A stretch of 42,201 nucleotides of DNA from Streptomyces smaragdinus (GCF_009604385.1 NZ_WEGJ01000047.1:1-42201); one strand, 5' to 3'; positions 33,713 through 42,045 are shown, numbered from the stretch's first letter. Notes: a model not told the origin generated them from the letters alone. Numbers and translations: made by a program.

Positions 33713-35093
33713 CACCCGCGAGACGGCCCGCCCCTTCACCGAGGGGCGGGCCGTCCCCCGTCCCCGCCGCGCCGCGACCCGTACGGTCCTGGAGGGCGTC
33801 GACGGCATCGGCACCGTCCGGAAGACCACCCTGCCCGGGGGCCTGCGGATCGTCACCGAGACCCTGCCCACCGTGCGCTCCGCCACCTTCGGCATCTGGG
33901 CGCACGTCGGCTCCCGGGACGAGACGCCCGCGCTCAGCGGCGCCACGCACTATCTGGAGCACCTGCTCTTCAAGGGCACCAAACGCCGCTCGGCGCTCGA
34001 CATCTCCGCCCCGATCGACGCGGTCGGCGGCGAGATGAACGCCTTCACGGCCAAGGAGTACACGTGCTACTACGCGCGTGTCCTCGACACCGACCTGCCG
34101 CTCGCCATCGACATCGTCTGCGACATGCTGACGGGCTCCGTCATCCGCGCCGAGGACGTCGAGGCCGAGCGGGGCGTCGTCCTCGAAGAGATCGCGATGA
34201 CCGAGGACGACCCGGGTGACCTGGTCCACGACCTGTTCGCCCGGACGCTGCTCGGCGACACCCCGCTGGGCCGCCCGGTCCTGGGCACGGAGGAGACGGT
34301 CAACGGCCTCACCCGCGACCGCGTCGCCCGCTTCTACCGGAAGCACTACGACCCCACCCGCCTGGTCGTCGCCGCCGCCGGCAACATCGACCACGCCCAG
34401 GTGGTCCGCCAGGTCCGCGCCGCGTTCACCGCGGCCGGTGCCCTGACCGGCGAGGACGCCGTCCCGGTCGCTCCCCGTTCCGGCCGCCACAAGATCCGCG
34501 CCGGCGGCCGCGTGGAGCTCCTCGAGCGCCGTACGGAGCAGGCCCACCTCGTCCTCGGCATGCCCGGCGTCGACCGGCACGACGAGCGCCGCTGGGCCCT
34601 CGGCGTACTCTCCACCGCCCTCGGCGGCGGCATGAGCTCACGCCTGTTCCAGGAGATCCGGGAGAAGCGGGGCCTGGCCTACTCGGTCTACTCCTACACC
34701 TCGGGCTTCGCCGACTGCGGCCTCTTCGGCGTGTACGCGGGCTGCCGCCCGGCACACGTCCAGGACGTCCTCAAGCTCTGCCGCGACGAACTCGCCGAGA
34801 TCGCCGCCCACGGTCTCACCGACGACGAGGTGCGCCGGGCCATGGGCCAGCTCGCCGGCTCCACGGTGCTGGGCCTGGAGGACACCGGTGCGCTGATGCA
34901 CCGGATCGGCAAGAGCGAGCTGTGCTGGGGCGAGCAGCTGTCCGTCGACGCGATGCTGGCCCGTATCGCCGCCGTGACCCCGGACGACGTCCGTGCCGTG
35001 GCCGCCGACATCCTGTCGCAGCGCCCGTCGCTGGCCGTGATCGGCCCCGTCGGAGACCGTCAGGCCGCCCGCCTGGCGGAGGCGATCGGCTGA
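33702..35093 (+). CDS. M16-family zinc protease (PepR/processing-peptidase-like)
   Basis: 463 residues. The GTG at 33702 overlaps the last 11 nt of pnp in another frame; the ribosome site is weak, so coupled translation is likely. The inverted zinc motif His83-Tyr-Leu-Glu86-His87 (THYLEHLLFKGT) and the third ligand near Glu163 (VVLEEIAMTEDDP) are intact. The C-terminal half has the second M16 domain with GGGMSSRLFQEIREKRGLAYSV. The pnp-M16 order is conserved in actinobacteria and firmicutes. The substrate is not known from the sequence. Confidence 0.95.
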   Translation: MTRNTRETARPFTEGRAVPRPRRAATRTVLEGVDGIGTVRKTTLPGGLRIVTETLPTVRSATFGIWAHVGSRDETPALSGATHYLEHLLFKGTKRRSALDISAPIDAVGGEMNAFTAKEYTCYYARVLDTDLPLAIDIVCDMLTGSVIRAEDVEAERGVVLEEIAMTEDDPGDLVHDLFARTLLGDTPLGRPVLGTEETVNGLTRDRVARFYRKHYDPTRLVVAAAGNIDHAQVVRQVRAAFTAAGALTGEDAVPVAPRSGRHKIRAGGRVELLERRTEQAHLVLGMPGVDRHDERRWALGVLSTALGGGMSSRLFQEIREKRGLAYSVYSYTSGFADCGLFGVYAGCRPAHVQDVLKLCRDELAEIAAHGLTDDEVRRAMGQLAGSTVLGLEDTGALMHRIGKSELCWGEQLSVDAMLARIAAVTPDDVRAVAADILSQRPSLAVIGPVGDRQAARLAEAIG

Positions 35094-35167
35094 GCCCGCG
35101 CCATCCCTTGCGGGCGCGCCGCCCCTCATGATCTAGTTCCCTCCGCATCCAGGGAGGGAAGACGAAC

Positions 35168-35920
35168 GTGAAGGTCATGAGGGGGGCGCACCGGGCGGTC
35201 GCGTCCGTGTGCGGTGTGCTGCTGGCCGCGGCGGCCGCGGGCTGCGGCGGCGGAATCAAGGACACCTCGGTGCCGCCCCCGAAGCCGTACCGGGCCATCA
35301 CGGACGTCCCGGAGGCCCTGGGCAAGGACGGCACCACCATCGTCGTGGGGGACCCCGGGGCTCCGACGACCGTCCATCTGCTCGAGGACCCGCGCTGCCC
35401 CGTCTGCGAGGAGTTCGAGCTCCAGGGAGCGGGCGAGGCCCTGCGCGTCCTGGTCGAGCACCGCGAGGTGCGCGCCGAATACACCATGGCGTCGTTCCTG
35501 GACGACCGGCTCGGCGGCAAGGGCTCCCGAAAGGCGGTGAACGCCCTGCGGGCCGCCCTGGACCGGGACAAGTTCACGGAGTACCACGCCGTGCTCTACG
35601 AGAACCAGCCGGAGGAAGCGGTCGACGGGTTCACCGACGCGTACCTCCTCGACCTGGCGTCGAAGGTGGACGGCCTGCGCTCCCCGGCCTTCGACCGGGC
35701 GGTCAGGGGAATGACGTACGAGGACTTCGTGACGGCCTCCGAGCGCGCCTACGAAGCCGTCGGCGACGACCCCCGCGGCCCCGGCACCCCTACCGCCGTG
35801 ATCGACGGCACCCCGGTGCCGGCGGAGTACAACGGCATCCTGTTCGACCCGGAGCTCTTCCGGGAGGCCGTCCGGCAGTCGGGTTTCGGCGTGCTTCCCT
35901 GGGAGACCGCCACCCCGTGA
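35168..35920 (+). CDS. thioredoxin-fold (DsbA-like) lipoprotein
   Basis: 250 residues from the GTG at 35168, 9 nt behind GGAGGGA. Signal peptide with lipobox AAGC (Cys26). The mature protein has a thioredoxin-like domain with the active-site pair Cys-Pro-Val-Cys in DPRCPVCEEFE (about 74-81). A helical insert and a TPTAVIDGTPVPAEY segment follow, whose cis-Pro region is typical of DsbA/DsbG-like oxidoreductases. It is predicted to work on disulfides outside the membrane. Cys-rich lipoproteins encoded in the same window are possible but unproven clients. Confidence 0.9.
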   Translation: MKVMRGAHRAVASVCGVLLAAAAAGCGGGIKDTSVPPPKPYRAITDVPEALGKDGTTIVVGDPGAPTTVHLLEDPRCPVCEEFELQGAGEALRVLVEHREVRAEYTMASFLDDRLGGKGSRKAVNALRAALDRDKFTEYHAVLYENQPEEAVDGFTDAYLLDLASKVDGLRSPAFDRAVRGMTYEDFVTASERAYEAVGDDPRGPGTPTAVIDGTPVPAEYNGILFDPELFREAVRQSGFGVLPWETATP

Positions 35921-36008
35921 CGGCGGGCGGCGCCGGGCCGATTTCGCTCGGAGCGGGGTGACGGGGGAGAATTCCTCCCGGCACACAGTGCGAGACGCGG
36001 AGGACGAC

Positions 36009-36764
36009 GTGGGTGACACCCTGAGGGTGGCGGTGATCGGCGCGAAGGGCCGGATCGGCTCCGAGGCCGTACGGGCCGTCGAGGCCGCCGCGGGCATGGA
36101 GCTGGTCGCGGCCCTCGGCCGCGGCGACGACCTCGGCGAGCTGACCCGTACCGGCGCCCAGGTCGCCGTGGAGCTGACGCACCCGGACTCCGTGATGGAG
36201 AACCTGGAGTTCTGCGTACGCAACGGCATCCACGGCGTCGTCGGCACCACGGGCTGGACCGACGAACGCCTCGCCCGGCTGACCGGCTGGCTCGCGGAGA
36301 GCCCCGGCACCGGCGTCCTCATCGCCCCGAACTTCTCCATCGGCGCCGTGCTGACCATGCGCTTCGCCGCCCAGGCGGCGCGTTTCTTCGAGTCCGCCGA
36401 GGTCATCGAGCTGCACCACCCGACCAAGGCCGACGCCCCCAGCGGCACCGCCACCCGCACCGCCCAGCTGATCGCCGAGGCCCGCCGCGCGGCCGACCTG
36501 CCGCCGCAGCCGGACGCCACCACCACCGGACTTCCCGGCGCCCGCGGCGCGGACGTCGACGGCGTCCACGTCCACTCGGTGCGCGTGCGCGGCCTGCTGG
36601 CCCACCAGGAGGTCCTGCTCGGCGGCCAGGGGGAGACACTGACCATCCGGCACGACTCGCTGCACCACAGCTCCTTCATGCCGGGCATCCTGCTGGCGGC
36701 CCGCAAGGTCACCGGCACCCCGGGCCTGACCTTCGGGCTCGAGAACTACCTCGACCTGGACTGA
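36009..36764 (+). CDS. dapB: 4-hydroxy-tetrahydrodipicolinate reductase
   Basis: 251 residues from the GTG at 36009 (VGDTLRVAVIGAKG), chosen because GGAGGAC lies at 36000-36006 and this gives the family length; an in-frame ATG at 35958 would add 17 atypical residues. NAD(P)H-binding GxxGRxG is Gly11-Ala-Lys-Gly14-Arg-Ile-Gly17. The catalytic segment is ELHHPTKADAPSGTA with His136, His137 and Lys140. DapB reduces the DapA product in lysine/diaminopimelate synthesis. dapA lies 2.4 kb downstream, not adjacent. The next gene starts 6 nt after the stop. Confidence 0.96.
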   Translation: MGDTLRVAVIGAKGRIGSEAVRAVEAAAGMELVAALGRGDDLGELTRTGAQVAVELTHPDSVMENLEFCVRNGIHGVVGTTGWTDERLARLTGWLAESPGTGVLIAPNFSIGAVLTMRFAAQAARFFESAEVIELHHPTKADAPSGTATRTAQLIAEARRAADLPPQPDATTTGLPGARGADVDGVHVHSVRVRGLLAHQEVLLGGQGETLTIRHDSLHHSSFMPGILLAARKVTGTPGLTFGLENYLDLD

Positions 36765-36770
36765 TCCACC

Positions 36771-37223
36771 GTGCGCAGCAAGATCACATACTTCCTCCTG
36801 GCGGCCGCCCTCCTCGCCTACGTCTTCCTCGCCGGCACCCGCGGCTGGATCCTCGTCCGCGACGGCCGCCCGGTGACGGTCACCTTCGGCGTCGCGGTCC
36901 TGGTGCTGCCGCTGATCGGCATCTGGTTCCTGTGGCGTACGACCCAGTTCGCCCTCAACGCGCAGCGGCTGGCCGGCGAGCTCGAGGCCGAGGGCGGTCT
37001 GCCGGTGGACGAGCTGAAGCGCACCCCCAGCGGCCGGATCGACCGGGACTCCGCCGACGAGGTGTTCCGCCGCCGCAAGGCCGAGACGGAGTCCGCCCCG
37101 GACGACTGGCGCAGCTGGTTCCGCCTGGCCGTGGCGTACCACGACGCCCGTGACACCCCGCGCGCCCGCAAGGCGATGCAGCGCGCGATCGCGCTCCGGC
37201 GGGCGAGCGGCACCACCGTCTGA
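36771..37223 (+). CDS. small membrane protein with TPR-like C-terminus
   Basis: 150 residues from the GTG at 36771. Two membrane helices span about 6-24 and 36-56, followed by a charged cytoplasmic part. DWRSWFRLAVAYHDARDTPR ARKAMQRAIALRR at 112-147 looks like one TPR hairpin. It lies 6 nt behind dapB, so one operon. Function not known. Confidence 0.85.
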   Translation: MRSKITYFLLAAALLAYVFLAGTRGWILVRDGRPVTVTFGVAVLVLPLIGIWFLWRTTQFALNAQRLAGELEAEGGLPVDELKRTPSGRIDRDSADEVFRRRKAETESAPDDWRSWFRLAVAYHDARDTPRARKAMQRAIALRRASGTTV

Positions 37224-37229
37224 CCGGCG

Positions 37230-37772
37230 TCAGATGAGCTCGGCGCCCCACGCCTCGACGGTGTCCGCGGCACGCTCGAAGGCCTCGGGCCGGGCGAGGA
37301 AGTCGGCGTTCCGGTCCGTCAGCAGCTGCCGGACCTCACCGCCCCGCAGCTGTACGACGACCGCCTGACCCTGCACGGTCCGCGGCAGCCCCAGCCACCG
37401 CACCGGCTGCTGGGCCGTACGGACCGCCTCCACCGTGTGCCACGGGGCCGTACGGGTGTAGAGGAAGCCGACCAGACGCAGCCCGTGGGCGCTCACCCAC
37501 ACCCCCATGCGCAGCATCCGCAGCGCGGCCGCCGTCACCAGCACGGCGGCGGAGAAACAGACCACGGCACCGCCGGCGGAGCCGGCCATCATCATGATCA
37601 CCGTGGCCAGCAGCAGATACGAGACGATCAGCAGCTCGAGCGCCGCCCCACCGACCCGCCACGGCCCCGGCCGGTACGGCCGCCGCCAGTAGTCGTGGTC
37701 CGCGTACGGAAGCGGCCCGTCGCCCGCAAGCTCGTCGAAGTCGCGGTCAGCCGTCTGGAAGGACAGGGGCAC
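37230..37772 (-). CDS. membrane protein with PH-like domain
   Basis: 180 residues. A short polar head with Tyr/Arg/Pro-rich YADHDYWRRPYRPGPW precedes two adjacent membrane helices (about 43-63 and 66-86). A beta-rich domain follows (GVWVSAHGLRLVGFLYTRTA ... APWHTVEAVR), typical of bacterial PH-like membrane proteins. It is convergent with the dapB operon, only 6 nt away. On the minus strand GATAAT (37813-37818) could be its -10. The function is unknown. Confidence 0.85.
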   Translation of the reverse strand: MPLSFQTADRDFDELAGDGPLPYADHDYWRRPYRPGPWRVGGAALELLIVSYLLLATVIMMMAGSAGGAVVCFSAAVLVTAAALRMLRMGVWVSAHGLRLVGFLYTRTAPWHTVEAVRTAQQPVRWLGLPRTVQGQAVVVQLRGGEVRQLLTDRNADFLARPEAFERAADTVEAWGAELI

Positions 37773-37875
37773 GGCAGATCCTCACGTCGTCGCTTCGGCC
37801 TTGCCCGGTGAGATTATCGGGGCCGCAGCGACGCTTCCACCCCGGCGCGGCGTACGAGCCCGCAGGGACGACCGC

Positions 37876-38037
37876 CTACGGCCGAGAAGTCCCCGTCTGC
37901 GCCGTCCCGGCACCGCCCTGACCGGTCTCCATGGCGGGCATCCCGAAGAAAAGCGCCCCTATGAGCCCCCCGACGACCAACGCCCCCACCAGCACCTGCC
38001 CGGGTATCTCCCCGAGACCACCCCGCCGTCGCCTCAT
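37876..38037 (-). CDS. small single-helix membrane protein
   Basis: 53 residues from the ATG at 38037, 5 nt behind GGAGGGG on the minus strand, which decides the start. MRRRRGGLGEIPGQ is followed by one membrane helix (about 15-36, VLVGALVVGGLIGALFFGM) and a polar Gly/Thr tail. The strong ribosome site and the Arg-rich inside-positive end support a real gene. Function unknown. Confidence 0.65.
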   Translation of the reverse strand: MRRRRGGLGEIPGQVLVGALVVGGLIGALFFGMPAMETGQGGAGTAQTGTSRP

Positions 38038-38229
38038 CAAAACCCCTCCAAGTGCCCCGTATCCAGACATCAATCCGTATCACCAGACTAACAACCCTCA
38101 CTGACAACCCCCGCTGACGCAGCCGGCCAGGGTGCCCCACAGCGGGTGGCCGGCGCCCGGGGGACCGGCGCTGTCACCCCCACCCCATAAGCTGACCGAG
38201 CACGAAGACCGCCCCCGAAAGGACCCCCG
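38038..38229. promoter_or_regulatory. divergent region between the small membrane protein and thyX
   Basis: 192 bp without a gene. Two near copies of ACTRACAACCC lie at 38084-38108. A TAAGCT (38188-38193) may be a -10 for thyX. The thyX ribosome site is GAAAGGA. Nothing else is clear. Confidence 0.35.
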
Positions 38230-38955
38230 GTGACCGACACAAACCCCACGTTCAAAAGCGACGTCACCGTAGAACTCGTCAAACACAGCGCCTCGGACCG
38301 AGACGTCCTCTGGGCGGCGCGCGTGAGCACGGCGGGCGAGCAGTCCCTCGACGAACTCCAGAAGGACCCCGACCGCTCCAAGGGCCTCCTGAACTATCTG
38401 ATGCGCGACCGCCACGGCAGCCCCTTCGAGCACAACTCGATGACCTTCTTCATCAGCGCCCCGATCTTCGTCTTCCGCGAGTTCCACCGGCACCGCGTCG
38501 GCTTCAGCTACAACGAGGAGTCGGGCCGCTACCGCGAGCTCCAGCCGGTCTTCTACGTCCCCGGCCCGGACCGCAAGCTCGTCCAGGAGGGCCGTCCCGG
38601 CAAATACGTCTTCGTCGAGGGCACCCCCGAACAGCACAAGATCGTCACGGAGACGATGCAGGAGTCGTACCGCCGCTCCTACGAGGCGTACCGCGAGATG
38701 CTCGACGCCGGCGTGGCCCGCGAGGTCGCCCGCGCCACCCTCCCGGTCGGCCTGTTCTCGTCGATGTACGCCACCTGCAACGCCCGCTCGCTGATGCACT
38801 TCCTCGGCCTGCGCACCCAGCACGAGACGGCGAAGGTCCCCTCCTTCCCCCAGCGGGAGATCGAGATGGTGGCGGAGAAGATGGAGGCCGAGTGGGCGAA
38901 GCTCATGCCCCTCACCCACGAGGCGTTCAACAGGAACGGCCGCGTCTCCCCCTGA
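38230..38955 (+). CDS. thyX: flavin-dependent thymidylate synthase ThyX
   Basis: 241 residues from the GTG at 38230. The ThyX signature is at 87-98, RHRVGFSYNEES, one residue longer between RHR and Ser than the textbook RHRx7S. Flanking FEHNSMTFFI, SGRYREL and LFSSMYATCNARSLMHFLGL R complete the FAD/dUMP sites. The enzyme makes dTMP from dUMP with methylene-tetrahydrofolate and NADPH, independent of ThyA. The place next to dapB and dapA is common in Streptomyces. Confidence 0.96.
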   Translation: MTDTNPTFKSDVTVELVKHSASDRDVLWAARVSTAGEQSLDELQKDPDRSKGLLNYLMRDRHGSPFEHNSMTFFISAPIFVFREFHRHRVGFSYNEESGRYRELQPVFYVPGPDRKLVQEGRPGKYVFVEGTPEQHKIVTETMQESYRRSYEAYREMLDAGVAREVARATLPVGLFSSMYATCNARSLMHFLGLRTQHETAKVPSFPQREIEMVAEKMEAEWAKLMPLTHEAFNRNGRVSP

Positions 38956-39015
38956 CACGCGCCGGAACCGGGGCCGGCGGCATTCCGTACCGGCCGATCC
39001 GGCCAGCCGCCCCGA

Positions 39016-39045
39016 TTGCCCTATTTTGCGAACTTCGCATAGGCT
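39016..39045 (+). promoter_or_regulatory. predicted promoter with internal 13-bp inverted repeat
   Basis: TTGCCC (39016-39021), 18-bp spacer, TAGGCT (39040-39045). The spacer holds the perfect inverted repeat TGCGAA-C-TTCGCA (39027-39039), an ideal repressor site between -35 and -10. Confidence 0.6.
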
Positions 39046-39055
39046 GAGATCACGG

Positions 39056-39095
39056 ACCCGGCACTGCTTGAACCCCCGAGCAGGCAGTGCCGGGT
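39056..39095 (+). terminator. strong stem-loop right after the promoter, upstream of dapA
   Basis: ACCCGGCACTGC (39056-39067) pairs perfectly with GCAGTGCCGGGT (39084-39095). The loop region could extend the stem through CTGCT/AGCAG. It begins about 4 nt after the predicted transcription start and is followed by TCCCTT. It may be a terminator or attenuator, or the body of a short RNA. Confidence 0.65.
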
Positions 39096-39132
39096 TCCCT
39101 TGCTGCACCGACCTACGAGTAGCGTGGGACCC

Positions 39133-40032
39133 ATGGCTCCGACTTCCACACCGCAGACCCCGTTCGGACGGGTGCTGACCGCCATGGTCACCCCCTTCAC
39201 CGCGGACGGTGCCCTCGACCTCGACGGCGCGCAGCAGCTCGCCGCCCATCTGGTCGACTCGGGCAACGACGGCCTGATCGTCAACGGCACCACCGGGGAG
39301 TCCCCCACCACCAGCGACGCGGAGAAAGCCCAGCTGGTACGGGCCGTGGTCGACGCGGTCGGAGCCCGCGCCCACGTCGTCGCCGGCTGCTCCACCAACG
39401 ACACCCGGCACAGCGTCGAGCTGGCCCGCGCCGCCGAGCAGGCCGGCGCCCACGGCCTCCTCGCCGTGACGCCGTACTACAGCAAGCCCCCGCAGGAGGG
39501 CCTGTACCGCCACTTCAAGGCAATCGCCGACGCGACCGACTCCCCGGTGATGCTCTACGACATCCCCGGCCGCTCCGGCGTCCCCATCAACACGGACACC
39601 ATGATCCGGCTGGGCGAGCACCCCCGGATCGTCGCCAACAAGGACGCCAAGGGCGACCTCGGCCGAGCCAGCTGGGCCATCGCCCAGACCGGCCTGGCCT
39701 GGTATTCGGGCGACGACATGCTGAACCTCCCGCTGCTCTCCGTCGGCGCCGTCGGCTTCGTGTCCGTCGTCGGCCACGTCGTAGCCCCCGAGCTGCGCTC
39801 GATGCTCGAGGCCCACCTCAACGGGGACACCCGCAAGGCCACCGAGATCCACCAGAAGCTGCTGCCCGTCTTCACCGGCATGTTCCGTACCCAGGGCGTG
39901 ATGACCACCAAGGCCGCGCTGACCCTCCGGGGCCGGCCCGCCGGCCCCCTGCGTCTGCCCCTGGTCGGACTTACCGCACCGGAGACCGAGCAGCTCAAGC
40001 GCGACCTCGCCGCCGGCGGAGTGCAGCTGTAA
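39133..40032 (+). CDS. dapA: 4-hydroxy-tetrahydrodipicolinate synthase
   Basis: 299 residues from the ATG at 39133. No good ribosome site precedes it, but TAGCGT (39120-39125) ends 7 nt before the ATG, so the mRNA may be leaderless. TIM-barrel aldolase-class enzyme: NGTTGE (51-56), Tyr142 in LYDIPGRSG, and the Schiff-base Lys170 in VANKDAKGD are present. It condenses pyruvate with aspartate semialdehyde, the first committed step to diaminopimelate and lysine. rnj follows after 170 bp. Confidence 0.95.
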   Translation: MAPTSTPQTPFGRVLTAMVTPFTADGALDLDGAQQLAAHLVDSGNDGLIVNGTTGESPTTSDAEKAQLVRAVVDAVGARAHVVAGCSTNDTRHSVELARAAEQAGAHGLLAVTPYYSKPPQEGLYRHFKAIADATDSPVMLYDIPGRSGVPINTDTMIRLGEHPRIVANKDAKGDLGRASWAIAQTGLAWYSGDDMLNLPLLSVGAVGFVSVVGHVVAPELRSMLEAHLNGDTRKATEIHQKLLPVFTGMFRTQGVMTTKAALTLRGRPAGPLRLPLVGLTAPETEQLKRDLAAGGVQL

Positions 40033-40048
40033 CCCGCCCGCACCCCGG

Positions 40049-40062
40049 ACGGCGTACGCCGT
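40049..40062. repeat. perfect 14-bp palindrome after dapA
   Basis: ACGGCGTACGCCGT, 17 nt past the dapA stop. It could serve as a short hairpin or a protein-binding site. Confidence 0.5.
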
Positions 40063-40170
40063 GGAGTAATCGGGCGGCCACCAGACGTCATAACTGAATA
40101 GAGAACAAAGTCAACACATCACGCTCACGCGCGCCCTCGTACCTCCCGGACCGTCACCGACGGCCCGGGG

Positions 40171-40186
40171 CGTGCGCCGGCGCACG
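40171..40186. repeat. perfect 16-bp palindrome next to the rnj ribosome site
   Basis: CGTGCGCCGGCGCACG ends 4-5 nt before GAGGAG (40191-40196), the rnj Shine-Dalgarno. A TAGAGA (40099-40104) upstream may be the -10, which puts the palindrome in the transcribed leader. Confidence 0.6.
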
Positions 40187-40202
40187 TGGTGAGGAGAGTC
40201 CT

Positions 40203-41888
40203 TTGAGTCATCCCCATCCCGAACTCGGCCCCCCGCCGCCGCTCGCCGAGGGCGCCCTGCGCGTCACGCCGCTCGGCGGCCTCGGAGAGATCGGCCGCAA
40301 CATGACGGTCTTCGAATACGGCGGCCGCCTGCTCATCGTCGACTGCGGTGTCCTCTTCCCGGAGGAGGAGCAGCCCGGGGTCGACCTGATCCTGCCCGAC
40401 TTCACCACGCTGCGCGACCGACTCGACGACATCGAGGGAATCGTCCTCACCCACGGGCACGAGGACCACATCGGCGGCGTGCCGTACCTGCTGCGCGAGA
40501 AGGCGGACATCCCGCTGATCGGCTCCAAGCTCACCCTCGCCCTGATCGAGGCCAAGCTCCAGGAGCACCGCATCCGCCCATACACCCTCCAGGTCAAGGA
40601 GGGCGACCGCGAGCGGGTCGGCCCGTTCGACTGCGAGTTCGTCGCCGTCAACCACTCCATCCCCGACGCCCTGGCCGTCGCCATCCGCACCCCCGCGGGC
40701 ATGGCGGTGCACACCGGCGATTTCAAGATGGACCAGCTTCCCCTGGACGGCAGGCTCACCGACCTGCCCACCTTCGCCCGGCTCGGCGAGGAGGGCATCG
40801 ACCTGCTGCTGGCCGACTCCACCAACGCGGAGGTCCCCGGCTTCGTCCCGCTGGAGCGCGACATCTCCGGGGTGCTGCGCACGGTCTTCGCGGGCGCCCA
40901 GAAGCGCATCATCGTGGCCAGCTTCGCCAGCCACGTCCACCGCATCCAGCAGATCCTGGACGCCGCCCACGCCTACGGCCGCCGGGTCGCCTTCGTCGGC
41001 CGCTCGATGGTCCGCAACATGGGCATCGCCCGCGATCTCGGCTACCTCCGTGTTCCCGCGGGCCTCGTCGTGGACGTGAAGACCCTCGACGACCTGCCGG
41101 ACCACGAGATCGTCCTGGTCTGTACGGGCTCGCAGGGCGAGCCGATGGCGGCCCTCTCCCGGATGGCCAACCGCGACCACCAGATCCGCATCGTCCACGG
41201 CGACACGGTGATCCTGGCCTCGTCCCTGATCCCGGGCAACGAGAACGCGGTGTACCGCGTCATCAACGGCCTCACCCGCTGGGGCGCCAACGTCGTCCAC
41301 AAGGGCAATGCCAAGGTCCATGTCTCGGGCCACGCCTCGGCCGGCGAGCTGTTGTACTTCTACAACATCTGCAGGCCCAGAAACCTGATGCCGGTGCACG
41401 GCGAATGGCGCCACCTACGGGCCAACGCCGAACTGGGCGCCCTGACCGGGGTCGCCCCCGACCACATCGTGATCGCGGAGGACGGCGTGGTGGTCGACCT
41501 GGTCGACGGCCGCGCGAAGATCTCCGGCAAGGTGCAGGCCGGCTATGTGTACGTCGACGGCCTCTCGGTCGGAGACGTCACCGAGACCTCGCTCAAGGAC
41601 CGCCGCATCCTGGGGGAGGAGGGCATCATCTCGGTCTTCGTGGTCGTGGACTCCACGAGCGGGAAGATCGTGGGGGGCCCGCACATCCACTCCCGCGGCT
41701 CGGGCATCGAGGACTCGGCCTTCGCCGCGGTCGTCCCGAGGATCGAGGACGCCCTGGCGAAGTCCGCCCAGGACGGAGTCGCCGAGACCCATCAACTCCA
41801 GCAGCTCATCCGCCGCGCGGTGGGCAAGTGGGTCTCCGACAGCTACCGCCGCAGGCCCATGATCCTCCCGGTCGTCGTCGAGGTCTGA
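40203..41888 (+). CDS. rnj: ribonuclease J
   Basis: 561 residues, normal length. The start is TTG at 40203, 6 nt behind GAGGAG. Metallo-beta-lactamase core with His84-Gly-His86-Glu-Asp88-His89 (THGHEDHIGG). Beta-CASP motifs follow (ADSTNAEVPG, FASHVHRIQQ, CTGSQGEPMAA), then SGHASAGEL and the C-terminal domain ending RPMILPVVVEV. RNase J has endo- and 5'-3' exonuclease activity on mRNA and rRNA precursors. It lies directly upstream of an rRNA operon promoter, within the dapA-rnj block typical of Streptomyces. Confidence 0.96.
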   Translation: MSHPHPELGPPPPLAEGALRVTPLGGLGEIGRNMTVFEYGGRLLIVDCGVLFPEEEQPGVDLILPDFTTLRDRLDDIEGIVLTHGHEDHIGGVPYLLREKADIPLIGSKLTLALIEAKLQEHRIRPYTLQVKEGDRERVGPFDCEFVAVNHSIPDALAVAIRTPAGMAVHTGDFKMDQLPLDGRLTDLPTFARLGEEGIDLLLADSTNAEVPGFVPLERDISGVLRTVFAGAQKRIIVASFASHVHRIQQILDAAHAYGRRVAFVGRSMVRNMGIARDLGYLRVPAGLVVDVKTLDDLPDHEIVLVCTGSQGEPMAALSRMANRDHQIRIVHGDTVILASSLIPGNENAVYRVINGLTRWGANVVHKGNAKVHVSGHASAGELLYFYNICRPRNLMPVHGEWRHLRANAELGALTGVAPDHIVIAEDGVVVDLVDGRAKISGKVQAGYVYVDGLSVGDVTETSLKDRRILGEEGIISVFVVVDSTSGKIVGGPHIHSRGSGIEDSAFAAVVPRIEDALAKSAQDGVAETHQLQQLIRRAVGKWVSDSYRRRPMILPVVVEV

Positions 41889-41907
41889 CCTGCGTCAACT
41901 CCCGTCC

Positions 41908-41950
41908 GGACGGCCAGGCTCCCGCCGATTTGCGTTGGGCCTGGCCGTCC
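41908..41950 (+). terminator. rnj stem-loop overlapping the rRNA promoter
   Basis: GGACGGCCAGGC (41908-41919) pairs perfectly with GCCTGGCCGTCC (41939-41950) over a 19-nt loop, 20 nt after the rnj stop. The loop and right arm overlap the -35 and spacer of the promoter at 41930-41958. Confidence 0.7.
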
Positions 41951-41958
41951 AGTACGTT
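41930..41958 (+). promoter_or_regulatory. predicted rRNA operon promoter (upstream)
   Basis: TTGCGT (41930-41935), 17-bp spacer, TACGTT (41953-41958). Streptomyces rRNA operons have several tandem promoters; this is the first candidate. Confidence 0.5.
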
Positions 41959-42045
41959 TACGACACCGCCTGAACGAGAGCCAAGGCCCGCGTGCCCGCT
42001 GGACTCGGAGTTGAGGTTGGTAAATGAATTCCCGCCGACAGGGAA

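Noticed and set aside
31643..33946. 767-residue minus-strand frame opposite pnp
   Set aside because: Antisense shadow: rich in Leu/Val/Asp/Gly repeats, no ribosome site, crosses two real genes.
35958..36008. N-terminal extension of DapB from the ATG at 35958
   Set aside because: The GTG at 36009 has a better ribosome site and gives the usual length and N-terminal nucleotide fold.
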